Positions 60,873-64,000 of a stretch of DNA of 64,000 nucleotides are shown piece by piece (positions within the stretch are counted from its first letter, which is position 1; every line of letters begins with the position of its first letter). A model generated the notes under the pieces. It searched no databases. It was not told where the DNA came from and saw only the letters and a program-made list of their open reading frames with translations. A program made the translations under genes and the position numbers. The stretch is from Cellvibrio fontiphilus_A (GTDB taxonomy: Bacteria; Pseudomonadota; Gammaproteobacteria; Pseudomonadales; Cellvibrionaceae): assembly GCF_042646205.1 (NCBI RefSeq), contig NZ_JBHRTF010000004.1, forward strand, positions 248,001-312,000. Reading direction: 5' to 3'.

Positions 60873-63737
60873 ATGTTAAAGCGCTATTCTTTGCTGGCAG
60901 CGAGCCTGCTGCTGGGTACACTCTGGTTGGCGGGCTGCGAGTCCACCGGCCCCGCCCCGGCGGCAACACAGGGGCAGCAGGCTGGTGTGGTTGCGGTTGA
61001 AAATGCCCGCATCATTAAAAGCCCGAATGATGATCGCCAGTATTCGGCGGTGCTACTGCCCAACGGTTTGCAAGCCGTTTTGGTCACTGACCCGGCCAGT
61101 GAAGTCGCGGCAGTATCCCTTGCGGTAAAAGTGGGAAGCTATCAAGACCCGGATTCACAATTGGGCCTCGCGCACTACCTTGAGCACATGTTATTCCTCG
61201 GCACTGAAAAATATCCCGAGCCCAACAGTTTCCAAAAATTTGTGGATGGCAATGCCGGCGTATGGAATGCCTACACCGCGCGCGACCACACCAATTATTT
61301 TTTCCAGTTAAAAGCTGATCAGTTAGATAAAGCGCTGGATTTTTTCAGCGACTATTTTCGCGCGCCCACCTTTGACCCCCAGTACAGCGATAAAGAGCGC
61401 AACGCGGTCAATAGCGAGTGGTCCATGGGGCGCACTAACGACAATTGGATCATGTATCGCATCAGCGGCCTGACCTCCAACCCGGCGCACCCCGCACACC
61501 GTTTTACCACCGGCAATTTGGAGACGCTGTCAGATAAACCCGGCTCACTGCTGCAGGAGGAATTGCGCGCGTTTTACAACCGCTATTACTCCGCCAACAA
61601 CATGAAACTCACGATTGTGGGCAACCAATCGCAAGCCGAATTAAAAGCGCTGGCTGAAAAACATTTTGCCTCTATCCCCAATAAAAATACGCCGCGCCCT
61701 GAAGTGAAAGTACCCGGCTTGACCAAAGCCGAGCAGGGCCAGCATATCCATGTAAAAACCCTGAAAGATCTCAAACAATTATTTATTGAATTCCCTATCG
61801 CTGATAACGGTGATTTGTGGCGGGTAAAACCCAATGAATATTTGCACTACCTGATTTCCTCGGAAGAGCCGGGCACCCTGGGTGAACAATTGCGCCGCGA
61901 AGGCTTGGCCAATTCGGTGAGCGCGAGTGTATCGCCGGATGAATACGGTATGGACGGCACCTTTTCGGTGTATGTCGACCTGACCGCAAAAGGCATGGAC
62001 AGCAAAGACCGGATTATCAGTTCGATTTTTGCTTACATTGAATTAATGCAAGCCAAGGGTGTAGATGAGCGCTATTACCGCGAAATCAAAGCCATGTGGG
62101 ACAAGGATTTTGCCAGCGCGGAAAAACAAAAGCCGCTGCAACAGGCGATGGAGTTATCGCCCAAACAATTTGATTACCCGGTAGAAAATTTATTGAATTC
62201 AGGCTTCGTGTATGAGCGCTTTGATGCCAAGGCAATTCATGCAGTACTCAAACAATTAACGCCCGAGCGCGCCCGTATTTGGCATGTGAGTAATAGCGAA
62301 ACCACCGATCAAGCAGTGCCTTTTTACGAGGGCGGTTATGCCGTGAAAAAATTCACCCGCGCGGAATTAAAAAACTGGGCGAAATTGGGTAAAACCATGG
62401 AATTTAAATTGCCGCCGGAAAACGATTTGTTTACCGACAAACCGGCGCCCATTGTTGCTGCGACCCATCTCAAACCACACAAGGTAATAGAGCAAAAAGG
62501 TGTAGAGGCCTGGTTAGTGCACAACGAACACTTTCAGGAAGATAAAGGCCTGCTCGAATTAAATCTGAATATCGATTTTGCCTACAACACTATTCAGGAA
62601 TTGGTTGCTGCAAATCTGGTCTCCGATATTTACAGCATGCACCAAACCTCGCTGGTGGATCGCGCCGGGCGTGCAGGCATCACCATAGGTTTGGCGTTAA
62701 GTGCAGAGAAGGGGCAGCTATTTAGTATTTATGGCTACACCGAAAAACAAGCTGGCCTGGTGCAAACCCTGCTGCAGGATTATGTCGCGCTCAACCTGAG
62801 TGAAGATGATCTGGCAAAAGCCAAAGACCGGTTGGTAAAAAATATTGCCAACAATAAAAAAGAAATTCCGATTCGTCAGGCGTTTAACCGTTTTGGTTTG
62901 CTGACCCGCGCCAAAGGTAACTGGAGTGACGATGAAGTTATCGCTGCGGCACAAACAATATCGCTCGCGCAACTTCAAGCGCATCACCAACAAGTGCTGG
63001 CCAATCATCTGCTGCGCATTTATGCCGCCGGTAATTTTACTGACAACACAGTGCGCCATATTGCCACCCAATCGGCAGCGACCTTGGGCAGCAGCAAATT
63101 ACCGGCCGAGCGTTATTTAATGCAGACCATTACCCCGGTAGCGGGGAAATTGGTGAGTGACAATGTGGATATAGACCCGACTGACAATGCCTTGGTAGAT
63201 ATTTATCTAGGCAGCCAAAAAGACCTAAGCCAGCAGGCGCAGTTGATGTTGTTAAACGGTTTATTCAGCACCGATATTTTCACCCAGCTGCGCACCAATG
63301 AGCAGTTGGGTTATGTGGTGGGTAGCACTGCCTCTGCGCTGAATGATTACCCGCTGTTCGGCCTTTATGTGCAAACCACCAACACCAGTCTTGCGGATTT
63401 AAAAACACGGATGGATAAATTCCGCCGCGATTATCTGGCCAGTTTGCAAGCCCTTGAGCCGGCGCAGCTGGAGCAATTAAAAGCGGCAGAAATTGCGCAG
63501 ATACTACAAAAGCCGAACGATTATCGCGCAGAGGCAGCGCGCCATTTGCAGGAATTTAAAGAGGCAAAATTCAGTTTTGATCGCAAGGAACAGTTTGTTG
63601 CCGAGCTGCAAAAAGTGACCAAGGCGGATCTGATTAGTATCTACCAGCAGTTGGTATTGGGTAAAAAAGGCCAAAATCTGGTGATTCAAACCCGCGGTGC
63701 CAATTACCGTAACCAGAACTTTGCACCGGTAAAATAA
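60873..63737 (+). CDS. M16 family (pitrilysin/insulinase-type) zinc metallopeptidase lipoprotein
   Basis: 954-residue predicted lipoprotein (lipobox WLAGC, Cys22). The inverted zinc motif HYLEHMLFLGTEKYP (HxxEH) with downstream NAVNSEW (third ligand Glu) marks the active N-terminal M16 domain. Three further M16 domains, as in pitrilysin, make up the clam-like chamber; RTNEQLGYVVGS near the C-terminus is a conserved substrate-positioning motif. Lipid-anchored M16 proteases of this type degrade peptides in the periplasm. ATG at 60873 follows AAAGGGA; the frame opens earlier at 60825. Confidence 0.93.
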   Translation: MLKRYSLLAASLLLGTLWLAGCESTGPAPAATQGQQAGVVAVENARIIKSPNDDRQYSAVLLPNGLQAVLVTDPASEVAAVSLAVKVGSYQDPDSQLGLAHYLEHMLFLGTEKYPEPNSFQKFVDGNAGVWNAYTARDHTNYFFQLKADQLDKALDFFSDYFRAPTFDPQYSDKERNAVNSEWSMGRTNDNWIMYRISGLTSNPAHPAHRFTTGNLETLSDKPGSLLQEELRAFYNRYYSANNMKLTIVGNQSQAELKALAEKHFASIPNKNTPRPEVKVPGLTKAEQGQHIHVKTLKDLKQLFIEFPIADNGDLWRVKPNEYLHYLISSEEPGTLGEQLRREGLANSVSASVSPDEYGMDGTFSVYVDLTAKGMDSKDRIISSIFAYIELMQAKGVDERYYREIKAMWDKDFASAEKQKPLQQAMELSPKQFDYPVENLLNSGFVYERFDAKAIHAVLKQLTPERARIWHVSNSETTDQAVPFYEGGYAVKKFTRAELKNWAKLGKTMEFKLPPENDLFTDKPAPIVAATHLKPHKVIEQKGVEAWLVHNEHFQEDKGLLELNLNIDFAYNTIQELVAANLVSDIYSMHQTSLVDRAGRAGITIGLALSAEKGQLFSIYGYTEKQAGLVQTLLQDYVALNLSEDDLAKAKDRLVKNIANNKKEIPIRQAFNRFGLLTRAKGNWSDDEVIAAAQTISLAQLQAHHQQVLANHLLRIYAAGNFTDNTVRHIATQSAATLGSSKLPAERYLMQTITPVAGKLVSDNVDIDPTDNALVDIYLGSQKDLSQQAQLMLLNGLFSTDIFTQLRTNEQLGYVVGSTASALNDYPLFGLYVQTTNTSLADLKTRMDKFRRDYLASLQALEPAQLEQLKAAEIAQILQKPNDYRAEAARHLQEFKEAKFSFDRKEQFVAELQKVTKADLISIYQQLVLGKKGQNLVIQTRGANYRNQNFAPVK

Positions 63738-63742
63738 TAGCG

Positions 63743-63774
63743 AATGCCTCTGGCATGATTGCCAGAGGCATTTC
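63743..63774 (+). terminator. Terminator hairpin after the M16 peptidase gene
   Basis: A 12-bp stem (AATGCCTCTGGC with GCCAGAGGCATT) around ATGATT, followed only by TTTC. The strong stem and weak T run suggest partial termination. Confidence 0.55.
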
Positions 63775-63825
63775 GCAGCCGGCTGCCGTAGAATAGTTGT
63801 TATGTTTAACTGGTGAGATGACACA

Positions 63826-64000
63826 ATGAGCACAAAAACTGACGATGATATTTTTTGGGAGTGGGTGGAGAAGTTTATCGACCAGGCGAACACCGCCTGC
63901 GATAGCACTGATCCCGGCATAGTAAGCGCCGCGCTCATGAATGCCGCTGCGCGTTTTAACGCTTATGTCGTCGCGCAAAGTTCATTGGATAAAAATGAAT
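63826..64000 (+). CDS. DUF3144 family protein (partial)
   Basis: First 58 codons of a gene cut by the window end. MSTKTDDDIFWEWVEKFIDQANTACDSTDPGIVSAALMNAAARFNAYVVAQSS matches the DUF3144 pattern (FIxLAN...VSAALLYAAARFNAFVVA). Proteins of this family are short cytoplasmic helical proteins of unknown function. Confidence 0.8.
   Translation, partial: MSTKTDDDIFWEWVEKFIDQANTACDSTDPGIVSAALMNAAARFNAYVVAQSSLDKNE

Overview
The window looks like chromosome from a gammaproteobacterium of the Cellvibrio/Saccharophagus type (Cellvibrionaceae). The basis is gene order and protein character: pilMNOPQ-aroK-aroB-damX, metY(fMet)-rimP-nusA-infB-rbfA-truB-rpsO-pnp, and a biotin operon whose bioH and bioC are one fused gene. 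G+C is moderate. I saw no insertion sequence, prophage, CRISPR array or clear pseudogene. The one likely mobile module is a hicAB toxin-antitoxin pair.

Layout. 0-3.6 kb: rpmE, a secreted staphylococcal-nuclease-like protein whose start codon lies inside the rpmE terminator, and PBP1A (reverse). 3.7-12.1 kb: type IV pilus alignment and secretin genes pilMNOPQ, shikimate genes aroK and aroB, and a DamX-like ATPase/SPOR protein. 12.2-17.8 kb (reverse): gcvT-gcvH, a periplasmic PEBP-like protein, a coupled trypsin-like protease/membrane FHA pair, and comF. 17.9-22.5 kb: bioB-bioF-bioHC-bioD behind a promoter that overlaps a good BirA operator. 22.5-24.6 kb: a DUF2459 lipoprotein, a short flagellar-rod-like peptide, and a SprA-related protein with HEQAH.

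24.7-34.5 kb is the classical translation/transcription operon, from initiator tRNA to polynucleotide phosphorylase, with a heavily folded leader before rimP and a palindromic repeat between infB and rbfA. 34.5-35.4 kb: hicAB between two identical copies of the pnp terminator. 35.5-39.9 kb: an ECF11-type sigma factor and ChrR anti-sigma (reverse), divergent from a very large repeat lipoprotein (eight DUF4397 units). Both directions carry a TGATC(C/T)-N18-TAAA(A/C) motif, so the sigma factor probably drives its own operon and the lipoprotein.

40.0-46.3 kb: a YtrA-like GntR-regulated ABC operon with a palindromic operator, followed by a secreted S33 peptidase-like lipoprotein coupled to a NatAB-type ABC exporter. 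46.4-50.0 kb: a G+C-rich 1194-residue protein that I cannot place in a named family, the best candidate here for undescribed biology. 50.1-64 kb: a GST, small secreted proteins, a TauE/SafE permease, a predicted double beta-barrel with acidic loops, Tex, a DUF2807 protein, a PAS-GAF-GGDEF diguanylate cyclase, a pitrilysin-like M16 lipoprotein, and the start of a DUF3144 gene cut by the window end.
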